Shown one piece after another: positions 27,121-36,187 of a stretch of DNA of 59,350 nt. The notes under the pieces are model-generated. The model was not told the origin of the DNA. It ran no database searches and was given only the letters and a program-made list of their open reading frames with translations. Each line of letters opens with the position of its first letter. Position 1 is the stretch's first letter. This stretch comes from Thauera aminoaromatica S2. GTDB taxonomy: Bacteria; Pseudomonadota; Gammaproteobacteria; Burkholderiales; Rhodocyclaceae. The translations under genes were made by a program, and so were the position numbers. The stretch spans positions 1 to 59,350 of the forward strand of contig NZ_AMXD01000006.1 in the NCBI RefSeq assembly GCF_000310185.1, read 5' to 3'.

Positions 27121-27810
27121 GTGTGCGGCAGATACGCGCTCTACGGCCCCATCTCACGCCTGAGTGAACGGTTCTCGGCCAGCATCGACGAAATGCCGGC
27201 CGAATTCGGGCCGCGCTACAACGCTGCCCCGATGCAGATGCTACCCGTCGTCCGCCAACGCCCCGGCGGTGAGCGCGTGGCGCACCTGCTGCGCTGGGGC
27301 CTAATCCCGGGTTGGGCCAAGGACCCGAGCATCGCCACCCGGCTCATCAATGCGCGCGGCGAGACGCTGGCCGAAAAGCCCGCCTTCCGCACCGCCTACA
27401 GGGCGCGCCGCTGCATCGTGCCGGCGTCCGGCTTCTACGAATGGAAGGCGATCCCCGGCGGCAAGCAGCCCTATTACATCCACCCCGCCAACGACGAACT
27501 GTTGGGCTTTGCCGGCCTGTGGGAACGATGGATTAGCCCCGAGGGCACACCGATCGACACCTTCACCGTCATCACCACCGCAGCAAACGAGACCCTGCAG
27601 GCGCTGCACGAGCGCATGCCGGTGATCCTGCAGCCCGGGGATTACGGCCCGTGGCTGAACCGCGACACCGCGCCGGAGCGGCTGGTCCAACTCCTTGCCC
27701 CCGGCCCGGACGCCATGCTGAGCATGCATTCGGTGTCGAAGGCGGTCGGCAACGTCCGCAACGAAGGCGCGCAATTGATCGCGCCCGAGCCCGTCCGGCA
27801 GCCGCGCTGA
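27121..27810 (+). CDS. yedK: SOS response-associated peptidase (SRAP, YedK/HMCES)
   Basis: 229 residues from a GTG; MCGRYALYG exposes catalytic Cys2 after Met removal. Also present: NARGETLAEKPAF (the abasic-site Asn), GFYEWK (Glu) and HERMPVIL (His). SRAP proteins form a covalent thiazolidine link with abasic sites in single-stranded DNA, protecting them during replication. On mobile elements they may accompany single-stranded DNA intermediates. Length is normal for the family. Confidence 0.93.
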   Translation: MCGRYALYGPISRLSERFSASIDEMPAEFGPRYNAAPMQMLPVVRQRPGGERVAHLLRWGLIPGWAKDPSIATRLINARGETLAEKPAFRTAYRARRCIVPASGFYEWKAIPGGKQPYYIHPANDELLGFAGLWERWISPEGTPIDTFTVITTAANETLQALHERMPVILQPGDYGPWLNRDTAPERLVQLLAPGPDAMLSMHSVSKAVGNVRNEGAQLIAPEPVRQPR

Positions 27811-28446
27811 CCCCGCGCAGTTATCCAGCCCTCCTGTGGATAAGGTTGGGGGTAGCGGCTGGGAAGTTGAGCCAAGCCCTTGTGCGGAAGGGGATCCGGT
27901 CGGCTGCTGTAAAAACGGGCGGCCGCGGCGACGCATGCCGCGCGGGGTTTGGACCCCACCGTGGCCAGGCATTCGGCCTGACCTGACGCCCACCATCTGG
28001 CTCGACTCGCGATCAACGACAGCTATGTGGTCACGGTTTCCAATAGCCGAAGCCGGCCACTAGCTGCCGGTGACCGTTACATTTCACTTGCGGGTCTATG
28101 GGGCTCGTCTAGATTGAAGCCATGGGATGACGGGGGCTCTTGTTGGCCATAAGGTCCCCGTCGAGCTGCCCGGTTGGATGTCTGCTCCTTTACCAAGGCC
28201 ACCGCACTTTCTCGGCACCGTCTTCGGCGCCGCCCGCCAAGGTTTGCCGCTTCCAGCCCCGCCAGCCAGCACGACTGCAGCGTAGGGGCTGAACGATTAC
28301 CGTCGATGATGCAGGTTGATCGTCCGTTCAAATTGACATCTTGGCTAATCTCATCTTGATTACACGGACGCAGGGTTGATTGTGTTTGCTGCCCACGACC
28401 TTGCCCGTCGACCCGAGCGCACACGTCTTGTCAAGGGGAATGGAAC
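27811..28446. other. Gene-free 636-bp stretch with a DnaA-box-like dyad and a duplicated segment
   Basis: TTATCCA (27821-27827) and TGGATAA (27837-27843) form a dyad whose second half is a perfect DnaA box (TGTGGATAA). There is no iteron array, so an origin is unlikely on this evidence. Further on lies one of two copies of a 73-bp segment (listed separately). No credible coding frame was found. Confidence 0.5.
28062..28134 (+). repeat. Dispersed 73-bp repeat, copy 1
   Basis: Starts AGCTGCCGGTG and contains TTACATTTCAC and GCTCGTCTA. It is about three-quarters identical, without gaps, to a second copy at 33751-33823. Each copy lies a few hundred bases upstream of a plus-strand gene (the SGNH hydrolase; the SLATT-like gene). 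Confidence 0.7.
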
Positions 28447-29229
28447 ATGGCTGCATACTGGGATGAAGCATCGATGCAGCGCGCTCACGCGACGCCAAGC
28501 ATTCTCGGGATCGGGGACTCGTGGTTCTGGTACCCCTTTCCCGGCGGCAGTTTAATCAGCTATCTGGGGCCGCTCGTCGACAAGAAGGAACATACCGTGC
28601 TGGTGTGCGGAATGAATGGAGCCGAGGCGTTCGACTACGTCGACGGAAAGTACAAGAACCTGATTACCGGTGCGCTTCGCCGGTATGGGCGCAGTCTTTC
28701 CGCGGTGTTCATCAGCGGCGGCGGCAACGATTTCGCTGGCTTCAACGATATGCGGCCGCTGCTGAATTTAGACTGCTCTAACGCCCAACGGGCCGCCGAC
28801 TGCTTCCGGAACGGAGACGGTGGGCTCGGACGCTTTCTGGAGAGCATGGATCAGTACTACCGGAGGCTGATCGGGCTGATCTACACCCTTACCTCGCTCG
28901 ACTGCCTGATCGTCATGCACTCCTACGATTACGCCATTCCGGATGGACGGGGCGTAATGCGCGGCAAAGGCTGGCTCAAACCCGCCCTTGTGGACGCCGG
29001 CGTGCCGGAGCCACTGCAGAGCGACTGTGTGCGTTATCTGATCGACGCCTTTCACGCGATGCTGACGGATATCGCCTCCACTGATCCATCACACCTGCTG
29101 ATCGTAGACAGCCGCGGAACGCTTGCGGAGAGGGATTGGGCGAACGAATTGCATCCGAAGGGAGCGGGATTCAGGAAGATCGTCAGGGAGCGCTGGAAAC
29201 CCGTGCTGGAATCGGAGAATTTGGCTTGA
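28447..29229 (+). CDS. SGNH/GDSL-family hydrolase
   Basis: 260 residues. Block I is GIGDSWFWYP (nucleophile Ser in GDSW), block II has Gly in CGMNGAEAFDY, block III is GGGNDFAG (Asn) and block V is NELHPKGAGF (His). No signal peptide is visible, so the enzyme is probably cytosolic. SGNH enzymes cleave esters of lipids or carbohydrates. It is followed within 30 bp by a PhoD-like phosphoesterase gene, suggesting an operon. The DNA is less GC-rich from here to about 31960 than in the flanks. Confidence 0.8.
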   Translation: MAAYWDEASMQRAHATPSILGIGDSWFWYPFPGGSLISYLGPLVDKKEHTVLVCGMNGAEAFDYVDGKYKNLITGALRRYGRSLSAVFISGGGNDFAGFNDMRPLLNLDCSNAQRAADCFRNGDGGLGRFLESMDQYYRRLIGLIYTLTSLDCLIVMHSYDYAIPDGRGVMRGKGWLKPALVDAGVPEPLQSDCVRYLIDAFHAMLTDIASTDPSHLLIVDSRGTLAERDWANELHPKGAGFRKIVRERWKPVLESENLA

Positions 29230-29259
29230 CGCCGAAGATCGGACCGAAGGAAGACGAAA

Positions 29260-30207
29260 ATGAAGACCGAACGAATCGCGTTCACCTCCTGTATCCGATA
29301 CGAAGCATTTCCTAATCAACCCCAATGGCAGGATGTGAAGATGGCGAGCCCGGACCACCTGCTCTTGCTGGGCGATCAGATTTATATGGACTATGGGCTG
29401 TGGCCATTTTCACAGGAATGGAACGAGAAGCCGAAGACTTATTCCGACGCGGATTTCGAATCCATCATGTCTTCGAAGTATCGGGCTCAATGCAACGAGC
29501 CAAACTTTCTAGATTTGGCGAAACTTATAAGCTCGAGGAACGGCCGGATTTGCGCGGTTTGGGATGATCATGACTTTGCATGGAACAACGCTCGGGGAGC
29601 CGATGTCCCAGAATCCAAGAAGAAAATATCGCTTAAACTTTTCAAAGAGTGGTTTCCGCCAGTGCAAGAACGGCTTGGTGAAATCTTTCAAGCCTTTGAC
29701 ACTGAGTTGGCCAGAGTGATTATGCTCGACGTCCGCAGCCATTCTCGCAAGCCGAATAAGTTATCGCTCTTAAAGCATAAGTTTAGCAGCGAATCCGATC
29801 TCCTGGGTGAGGCGCAATTCGAGTTTCTGGAACGTGAACTGAATACCGAAGGCGAAAAACCCTTCACCATAGTCTGCTCCGGACTGACGTTACGCTATGG
29901 GGACGAGAACTGGATAAAGTATTCTAATGACTTCTTCCGGCTCATCGGTGCAATCAAGGACAGCAAGAAGCGGATCATCTTTCTCGGGGGCGACATACAC
30001 AGGAATGCACTTGTCCCACCAAGTGAAACAATTCCATTTTACGAAGTCATTTCATCGGGCTTCGCGGTCAACTACCTGGGCCTCGGGATTCCGCAGGACG
30101 ATCGAAACAATTGGGGTTTGCTGGATTTGTCAGAATCAGGGGCGGCAACGGTGACGCTATACTGCCATGGAGCCACGGATCTTAATACACCCACGCGTAT
30201 CTTTTAG
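29260..30207 (+). CDS. PhoD-like metallophosphoesterase
   Basis: 315 residues. Motifs in order: FTSCIRYEAFPNQPQW, LLLLGDQIYMDYG (metal Asp), VWDDHDFAWNN (DDHD), MLDVRSHSRKPN, and FLGGDIHRNALVP (GDxHxN). This is the core of PhoD/alkaline phosphatase D-type phosphodiesterases, which use Fe/Ca and act on phosphodiesters including phospholipid or teichoic acid backbones. There is no Tat or Sec signal, unlike secreted PhoD. Low-GC codon use. Confidence 0.8.
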   Translation: MKTERIAFTSCIRYEAFPNQPQWQDVKMASPDHLLLLGDQIYMDYGLWPFSQEWNEKPKTYSDADFESIMSSKYRAQCNEPNFLDLAKLISSRNGRICAVWDDHDFAWNNARGADVPESKKKISLKLFKEWFPPVQERLGEIFQAFDTELARVIMLDVRSHSRKPNKLSLLKHKFSSESDLLGEAQFEFLERELNTEGEKPFTIVCSGLTLRYGDENWIKYSNDFFRLIGAIKDSKKRIIFLGGDIHRNALVPPSETIPFYEVISSGFAVNYLGLGIPQDDRNNWGLLDLSESGAATVTLYCHGATDLNTPTRIF

Positions 30208-30665
30208 GAGCTGAATGCAAAACCATCCGGGGCGGTATTCCTCGTCGTGGCTGGAGCGTTATGGATGCATCGTGCTTGATGGCAGGCGGGCTTCTGTCAG
30301 GAAGCCAACTTCTGTGGCCTTGCGTTGCGTCGCTGGCTTCCGGCCCAAGTTTCCGTTTGAGCTTCGCCATAGCGTCTTGGGGCGTTGCTGCGCCAGAAGT
30401 GGACAGTGAGGGATGGCCCCGTAAAGCCGGCGCCCTCCATCTACATGCGATAGGCTGAATGCATTTCTTGGTTGCTGGACTTGCTGATCTGTGATCGAGG
30501 GCGGAACGGGCTGCTTGAGAAGGTAAAGGGCTTTTCTAAGCAGGATCTTCGTATACGTTTATTCCGATGCCACGGAGTTCAGCGGATGTTACGCAGCAAA
30601 TCCGTAGCCCTCAAAAAGCTTGTCCGCTCACTGCTGTCCAATGTTTATCGCCGACAGGAGCAATC
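30208..30665. other. Gene-free 458-bp stretch
   Basis: Short frames on both strands lack ribosome sites and family patterns. Nothing regulatory was recognised beyond the likely promoter of the following membrane-protein gene. Confidence 0.5.
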
Positions 30666-31205
30666 ATGTCATCAGATGTACTTTGGGCGATTTTTATTTC
30701 AATGGGCGTTCTCGTTGCTTCTTTAAGATTTGGCCTATTTAGGCAGTCGAAGCTCAGTCCCATCACATACGATGCGGAGTCGTTCTTCGCAGTCCAGCGC
30801 CTCTTTTTTGCGGCAGGCGTGCTTCCGGTGCTGGCCTTCATGCTCATGCTTAGTTTCGCCGTCTACTTCAGAATAGGCCAAGAGGGAAACCCGATCAACG
30901 CCGGGCAAGAGGTCTTCGACTCGATGGTCAAGGTAATTCCTCCAGTCATCACATTGGTTCTTGGGTATTATTTTTGCCGGCAAATTGTTTCAACCAGAGC
31001 GATGGCTAAAAAAGCGCCTAGTGGGGCCGCTCAAACCTCGAAGGAAATAAAGAACAAAGAGGTCAACCCTGGGGGAGAACCAGAGTCCGCCCCCCTGCTC
31101 CGAAACCTCCTGTGTCCCCGCCGTTCCCACCATCAAGTACACCGTCTCAACCTGCTTCATCAGGTACCTAGACCAGTGAGGCGACCCCAAGTAGACCGGC
31201 CATGA
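30666..31205 (+). CDS. Small membrane protein upstream of the lipase
   Basis: 179 residues from an ATG with AGGAG four bases upstream. Three hydrophobic helices are visible: LWAIFISMGVLVASLRFGLF, FFAAGVLPVLAFMLMLSFAVYF and VIPPVITLVLGYYFC. A basic low-complexity tail follows. The stop overlaps the lipase start (ATGA), so the two are coupled. No family recognised; a membrane partner or immunity-type role is possible. Confidence 0.6.
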   Translation: MSSDVLWAIFISMGVLVASLRFGLFRQSKLSPITYDAESFFAVQRLFFAAGVLPVLAFMLMLSFAVYFRIGQEGNPINAGQEVFDSMVKVIPPVITLVLGYYFCRQIVSTRAMAKKAPSGAAQTSKEIKNKEVNPGGEPESAPLLRNLLCPRRSHHQVHRLNLLHQVPRPVRRPQVDRP

Positions 31206-31963
31206 AAAATATCAGCGCATCCGATTACGAGCGGTATGCAATTCTCTGTGAGCTTGCCTATCCTAGCGTCTTCAATCACAAACTCTACGGCTACGAAGAG
31301 CAGAAGATGATTCACGATAGATTTGGCAGAGCCTTTGGAAGAGTCCTTTGGAACGCTGCTGAAGTAGTTCTGTTGTTTCGCGGAACTCGCGATTTTTTTG
31401 CGGATTGGTACACAAACATCCGCGTGTTTCCAAAGCGCGTTCAAGTAGCGGATAAAAAATGCTTCGTGCATGGTGGTTTCATTGATGCGCTGGGAACATA
31501 TGATAAAAGCCAGTCAAAACCAGCGTTTGAGTATCTCGTTGAAATCTTGACTCCTCTCTTGAGGAGCGACCGACGATTCGTCATAACCGGTCACTCTTTG
31601 GGAGGGGCTCTCGCCGTCTTGGGTGCAGCGAAGCTATCTGGCAGTTTTCCAGGTCGCATCAATGCCGTCTTTACGTTCGGACAACCCGCTGTTGGAGGCG
31701 ACGAATTCCGAAAGGCATATCCGTTAAAAGAAATAACACATCGAGTTTGTGCCGGCATCGATATTGTCACTTTTCTTCCAGGGCCGTTCTTTAGGCATGT
31801 TGGAAGACAGCTCTGGATTCACGACGGTATTATTCATCAAGATGTTCATTGGGCTACAAGAATACTCAAAACATTACGACTCGCAGCGATACGTATCGTT
31901 GCTGATCACAGCATGAGAAGGTATGTTGCCTACAAACACCTCTTCGAAAGAGATGTGAAGTGA
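31202..31963 (+). CDS. Class 3 lipase (alpha/beta hydrolase)
   Basis: 253 residues. AEVVLLFRGTRDFFADWYTNI is the conserved strand and oxyanion region of fungal-type class 3 lipases; VITGHSLGGALAVLGA holds the nucleophile; GIDIVTFLPG carries the acid; a late His follows in SMRRYVAYKH or nearby. No signal peptide, so it would act inside the cell, with the adjacent three-helix membrane protein as its translationally coupled partner. Confidence 0.85.
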   Translation: MKNISASDYERYAILCELAYPSVFNHKLYGYEEQKMIHDRFGRAFGRVLWNAAEVVLLFRGTRDFFADWYTNIRVFPKRVQVADKKCFVHGGFIDALGTYDKSQSKPAFEYLVEILTPLLRSDRRFVITGHSLGGALAVLGAAKLSGSFPGRINAVFTFGQPAVGGDEFRKAYPLKEITHRVCAGIDIVTFLPGPFFRHVGRQLWIHDGIIHQDVHWATRILKTLRLAAIRIVADHSMRRYVAYKHLFERDVK

Positions 31964-32130
31964 TCTAACTTTGCGGTCGACTCGGACGCGACACAAGTGG
32001 CACCCCCTTTCACCTTGGGCGTGGAGTGACCGCTTTCAGCGAACACCGATGGGCGGAGTGGGTCGGCCTGAGACGGTCGTGGGTGGCCTTCCGAGGTGCT
32101 GCGTGGGTTCGGCCCTGGAGGTCTTAGTCC

Positions 32131-33747
32131 GGCCGAGGCTGTGTAAAAACAGCGGCGTTGGTATGATATAGGCATTTCTAGCCTGGTGTGATGCCATGAA
32201 GCGATTCGTCGAAGGACAGAGCCGCACACAGGGGGCCTTGCTGCCCGAGTCGCTGGACGACTTCGTTGCTGAGGCCAATCCCGTTCGGGTCATCGATGTC
32301 TTCGTCGATGAGCTCGATCTTCGCAAACTCGGCTTCACTGGCGTCGATCCAGCGGCCACAGGACGCCCCGCCTATCATCCGGCTGTGCTGCTCAAGCTCT
32401 ACATCTACGGCTACCTGAATCGGATCCAATCGAGCCGGCGCCTTGAGCGCGAGGCGCAACGCAACCTGGAGTTGATGTGGCTGCTGGGCCGCTTGATGCC
32501 TGACTTCAAGACCATCGCCAACTTCCGCAAGGACAACCCGAAGGGGATCCGTGGCGTTTGTCGTCAGTTCGTGGTGCTGTGCCGCGAACTTGGACTGTTC
32601 GCCGAGGCTGTGGTCGCAATCGACGGCAGCAAGTTCAAGGCTGTCAATAACCGAGATCGAAACTTCACCAGCGCCAAGTTGCAGCGGCGAATGCAGGAGA
32701 TCGAGTCGAGCATCGAGCGTTACCTCGTTGAGATGGACAGCGCTGACCGGCAAGAGCCCGCCGTGGCCCAAGCGAAGAAGGAACGGCTGGCCGACAAGAT
32801 CACCACCCTGAAGGCCCGGATGAAGGAGCTCGAAGCGATTGGCGTCCAACTCGAGAGCACACCTGACAAGCAGATCTCCCTGACAGATCCCGACGCCCGA
32901 TCCATGAAGACTCGAGGCACGGGCATCGTCGGCTATAACGTCCAGACGGCCGTTGAGACCAAGCACCACCTGATCGTGGCGCATGAAGTCACAAACGACG
33001 GGCTCGACCGGGATCAATTGAGCACGATGGGCAAGCTGGCTCGTAAGGCGATGCAGGTGGATTCCCTCACGGCGATTGCTGATCGGGGCTATTTCAAGAG
33101 CGAGGAGATCCTCGCCTGCCACAAAGCCGGCATCGTGCCGCTTGTTCCGAAGAGCGCTACATCCAACGCAAAGGCCCATGGGCGCTTTGATCGCGCAGAT
33201 TTCGTGTATGACCGCGAGAACGACGAGTATGTTTGCCCCGCCGGCGAGCGCCTGATCTGGCGCTTCGCCAGAGTGGAAGGCGGGCTCATGATGAACCGCT
33301 ACTGGAGTTCATCTTGCCCGCGATGCCCGATAAAGAGCCAGTGCACACCCAGCGACTACCGGCGTGTGAGCCGTTGGGCGCACGAGGAGGAGCTTGAGGT
33401 GATGCAGGCGCGGCTGGATAAGGCACCCGATAGCATGCGCATCCGACGACGGACCGTCGAACATCCCTTCGGTACATTGAAGGCCTGGATGGGCGTGACG
33501 CACTTCCTCACCAAGGGCCTTGAGCGCGTCCGAACCGAGATGAGCCTGCATGTTCTAGCGTACAACTTGAAGCGAGTGATGAAGCTGATGGGAAATGAAG
33601 CGCTTATGACGGCAATTCGGGCCTGATGGGGTTTTTTTACGTCACCTGACGTGCCAATTCAAGGCATCGAATGACTTGAATTGCACGAGGTGGCGAGAAG
33701 CCGCCGCCGGTCGTTGCGGCCGTAGCCGTTTTTACACAGCCTCGGCC
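32131..33747 (+). mobile_element. IS1182-family insertion sequence
   Basis: Perfect 20-bp terminal inverted repeats (GGCCGAGGCTGTGTAAAAAC and its complement) bracket one transposase gene. No direct duplication is seen: the left flank is TAGTCC and the right flank AGGAGC. The right end abuts copy 2 of the dispersed 73-bp repeat. Confidence 0.9.
32196..33626 (+). CDS. IS1182-family DDE transposase
   Basis: 476 residues. The N-terminal helical domain (RPAYHPAVLLKLYIYGYLNRIQSS; LMPDFKTIANFRKDN) is typical of the IS5/IS1182 group. The catalytic core shows VAIDGSKFKA, ITAIADRGYF and, near the C-terminus, RRRTVEHPFGTLKAWMG with the Glu. Cys residues in CPRCPIKSQC follow the IS1182 pattern. Intact. 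Confidence 0.95.
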   Translation: MKRFVEGQSRTQGALLPESLDDFVAEANPVRVIDVFVDELDLRKLGFTGVDPAATGRPAYHPAVLLKLYIYGYLNRIQSSRRLEREAQRNLELMWLLGRLMPDFKTIANFRKDNPKGIRGVCRQFVVLCRELGLFAEAVVAIDGSKFKAVNNRDRNFTSAKLQRRMQEIESSIERYLVEMDSADRQEPAVAQAKKERLADKITTLKARMKELEAIGVQLESTPDKQISLTDPDARSMKTRGTGIVGYNVQTAVETKHHLIVAHEVTNDGLDRDQLSTMGKLARKAMQVDSLTAIADRGYFKSEEILACHKAGIVPLVPKSATSNAKAHGRFDRADFVYDRENDEYVCPAGERLIWRFARVEGGLMMNRYWSSSCPRCPIKSQCTPSDYRRVSRWAHEEELEVMQARLDKAPDSMRIRRRTVEHPFGTLKAWMGVTHFLTKGLERVRTEMSLHVLAYNLKRVMKLMGNEALMTAIRA

Positions 33748-33996
33748 AGGAGCTGCCGGTGTCCCTTACATTTCACCTGCAAGTTCATGGCGCTCGTCTA
33801 TGTTGAACCAATGACATGGCGGTAGGCTTGTGTCGCATTCAGAAAAGGAAATGGCCATTGCGGCGGATTGTCTGGAAACGCCCGATCGTTGTTGGATGGA
33901 TCGCTGTGGTTGCCGAAGCCTCTTTCGGACGAACGATGAGGCGGTGAAGACAGCCGCATGCCGATACCTGCAAGTTTCACGAAGGGGCAATTCATC
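33627..33996. other. Intergenic stretch holding the IS1182 right end and repeat copy 2
   Basis: Contains the IS1182 right terminus, then the dispersed 73-bp repeat, then about 170 bp upstream of the SLATT-like gene. No coding frame supported. Confidence 0.5.
33751..33823 (+). repeat. Dispersed 73-bp repeat, copy 2
   Basis: Gapless match to 28062-28134, sharing AGCTGCCGGTG, TTACATTTCAC and GCTCGTCTA. Begins three bases after the IS1182 terminus. Confidence 0.7.
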
Positions 33997-34422
33997 ATGG
34001 ATGAAGATCAAAATCGTGCAGCGTTGATTGATAAGATAGAAACGCGGAAATCACACAGCGAAAAATGGGCTGGCTATGATTTCACTCTTGCTCAAACGTT
34101 TCTATGGCTAGCAATCTTGTCCAGTTTTTCTACGGCAATTTTGGCTGCAGCAGTGGAAGTGCCAAAACTTGTCCTAGGATTTCTTGCTGCCATACCGGGT
34201 CTCGCCATCCTCGTCGAGCAGAATTTTTCATTCGCTCGACGAGCACGTTGGCATTGGGAAATGGTCGCCAAACTCGATCAGTTAAGCAATCAGCTCCGAT
34301 TTGAGGGAGCGAAGGTTGAAGATGTTTCGAGGCAACTCGGAGTGCTTGGCGTTGCGATGGAAGACAAGTTTCCAGCAATCAACCACGACGGACTCTCAGA
34401 AAAGCCACCTTCTCCCAAATGA
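33997..34422 (+). CDS. SLATT-like two-helix membrane protein
   Basis: 141 residues. A basic/acidic N-terminal helix, two adjacent transmembrane helices (FLWLAILSSFSTAILAA; LVLGFLAAIPGLAILV) and a cytosolic helical tail with WHWEMVAKLDQLSNQLRFE are the SLATT pattern. SLATT proteins are predicted pore-forming effectors of nucleotide-activated or NTPase-linked defence systems. No dedicated sensor gene is adjacent; an ISAs1 copy follows 50 bp later and may have removed it. Confidence 0.6.
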   Translation: MDEDQNRAALIDKIETRKSHSEKWAGYDFTLAQTFLWLAILSSFSTAILAAAVEVPKLVLGFLAAIPGLAILVEQNFSFARRARWHWEMVAKLDQLSNQLRFEGAKVEDVSRQLGVLGVAMEDKFPAINHDGLSEKPPSPK

Positions 34423-34475
34423 GCCCCAACCTTCCGATCCATCGAACCTCCGGCAATCTCCGGGCAATCGCACCT

Positions 34476-35588
34476 TCATGTCATAACGCCAAGCAGCTCG
34501 GCGCGAAACTCGTCATTCGTCGCAGCCAGCATGCGCTTGGATTTGATGCTCGCCTTGCGCGTCGTGTTGAGCCGCAGCAGGTTCATCACGATGTGGCGGA
34601 CGATGGCCAGGTTGTTGGCGGCGTAGCCGCTGCGAACGCGTGACTGATCCTCGTTGAACTGCACATCCAGGCACCAATGAAGCCGATTCTCGATCTCCCA
34701 GTGACTGCGTACGGCCCGAGCGATGCGCTCGGCGTCGGCGGGCAGGCTGCTGATGTAGAAGACGCGCTCGGTGCTGGTGTGTTCGCCCACGGTGCGAATG
34801 CGCTCGACCACCGCGAAACTGGCCAGGTCCTGCCAGTCCTCGGACTTGTAGAGGCGATCGATCGCGGCGTAGGCGCGGCATCGACGGATTTCGATGCGAC
34901 CGTGGTCCTTGATCGTGGTCTCATGGATCGAGCTTGGTGTCAGCGGCTCTCGCGGATCGATGTCGGCAAACAGGATCGAATCGTGCAGGTTCGGATGGTT
35001 CTCCTTCACACACAGCACGTAATGCGCGCTGCGCTCGCGGATCGTGCGGGCGATCTTCGTCTGGGTGCCCATTGCGTCGATCGTCACCACGCAGCCCTCA
35101 ATCGCCAGTTTGGCAAGCAGTTCGGGAATCGCGGTGATCTCATTCGACTTCTCGGCGGTTGCCGTCTGGCCCAGCACGACGCCCATGCCAGCCGCGAATG
35201 CGCTGACCAGGTGCAGCGGACTGGCGTCGGTCTTGCCCTTGCCGCCCGAGCGCCGGCTGGTCCTGCCGTCGATCGCGACGACCGTATCCCCGGCCAGCGC
35301 CGGCACCACCATGCCCACCCAGCGCCGGAACGCGGACTCGAACTCGTCCGGCGCGATCAGGCCGAACACGCGTCCGATCGTGTCGTGAGACGGGATGCCG
35401 TGCTCAAGCTGCATGAAACCTCGCAGCCAATCGAGCTTGGCCTCTGCCCACAGTTCGATGTCCACGAAGTCCTCCACGCCCGAGAGCACCGCGCACACCG
35501 CCGCCGTGAGCAACTCGGCTAGGTCGTGGCGGATCTGGCGCGCGCTGCGCGGGTCGGAAATCGCGACGAACACCTGCGTCAGCGGCAT
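34476..35588 (-). CDS. ISAs1-family transposase
   Basis: 370 residues from MPLTQVFVAI; six more codons upstream are open. The DDE_Tnp_1-associated N-terminal domain (DPRSARQIRHDLAELLTAAVCAVLSG; EHGIPSHDTIGRVFGLI) precedes the core with VVAIDGRTSRRSG, VVTIDAMGTQ and, late, SHWEIENRLHWCLDVQFNEDQ, which holds the catalytic Glu. Complete. Terminal repeats could not be fixed with confidence. Confidence 0.93.
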   Translation of the reverse strand: MPLTQVFVAISDPRSARQIRHDLAELLTAAVCAVLSGVEDFVDIELWAEAKLDWLRGFMQLEHGIPSHDTIGRVFGLIAPDEFESAFRRWVGMVVPALAGDTVVAIDGRTSRRSGGKGKTDASPLHLVSAFAAGMGVVLGQTATAEKSNEITAIPELLAKLAIEGCVVTIDAMGTQTKIARTIRERSAHYVLCVKENHPNLHDSILFADIDPREPLTPSSIHETTIKDHGRIEIRRCRAYAAIDRLYKSEDWQDLASFAVVERIRTVGEHTSTERVFYISSLPADAERIARAVRSHWEIENRLHWCLDVQFNEDQSRVRSGYAANNLAIVRHIVMNLLRLNTTRKASIKSKRMLAATNDEFRAELLGVMT

Positions 35589-36187
35589 GACGTTTCCTGC
35601 CTTCATGGGATGCCCAAAAAGGTAGGAAACTACACAAGTTATGACGCTGTGAACAGGGGTCTCACAAGGTCATGAAAGTTAACAAGTTATGGATTTGAAC
35701 TATGCAAAATCGGTGCGATTGCCCTGCCGGCAATCTGCACTTGCCTTCGTCCGGTGATTTCCGACGTTGAGCGACTGCTTTCCGCAAAGCCCAACGACGG
35801 CATCGGGTCGGCAGCACTCGGCGACGAACGGCTGCTTCCGGGAAGTGAAAAATCAACGACCGCTTTTCGGCGATGAACTCGAAGAGATGTCAGTCGCATT
35901 CCGACCCAGACCCGGCATCCGGACTTCCCCGAAGCCGCCGCTGAGCACAGGGGTCTTCTGTGAGTTTCGCTGCCACGAAGCTGCCGTTCGTGACCTCACG
36001 ACTCCGGCCATTAGCAGTCAGCGGATCAACCACCTGAAAGCCGTCATTCGCGATTTCGGCGCAGCACTGCCTAGACGGAAGTCTGGCGGGTGACGCGCTA
36101 CTCATCGATCATTGTAGGGAGCGCGAGAGTAGTATCGGACATCTCGAACATCCCGGGATTCATTGAACCCAACACGCAGGGGGATAA
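35589..36187. other. Gene-free stretch between ISAs1 and the SIR2 gene
   Basis: No supported coding frame. It holds an attC-like remnant (listed separately), the ISAs1 flank and the presumed promoter of the SIR2-HerA operon. Confidence 0.5.
35765..35810 (+). repeat. attC-like remnant
   Basis: 46 bp matching, without gaps and at 39 positions, the 3' half of the integron attC at 40827-40872. It includes the CGTTGA...TTT-CC-C-AAAGC...CAACG hairpin and GGGTCG. The match ends at the G that in an attC precedes TTAGG, the recombination point. Confidence 0.55.

Noticed and set aside
27821-27843. DnaA-box dyad as a plasmid or phage origin
   Set aside because: A single pair without iterons, an AT-rich region or a replication gene nearby.
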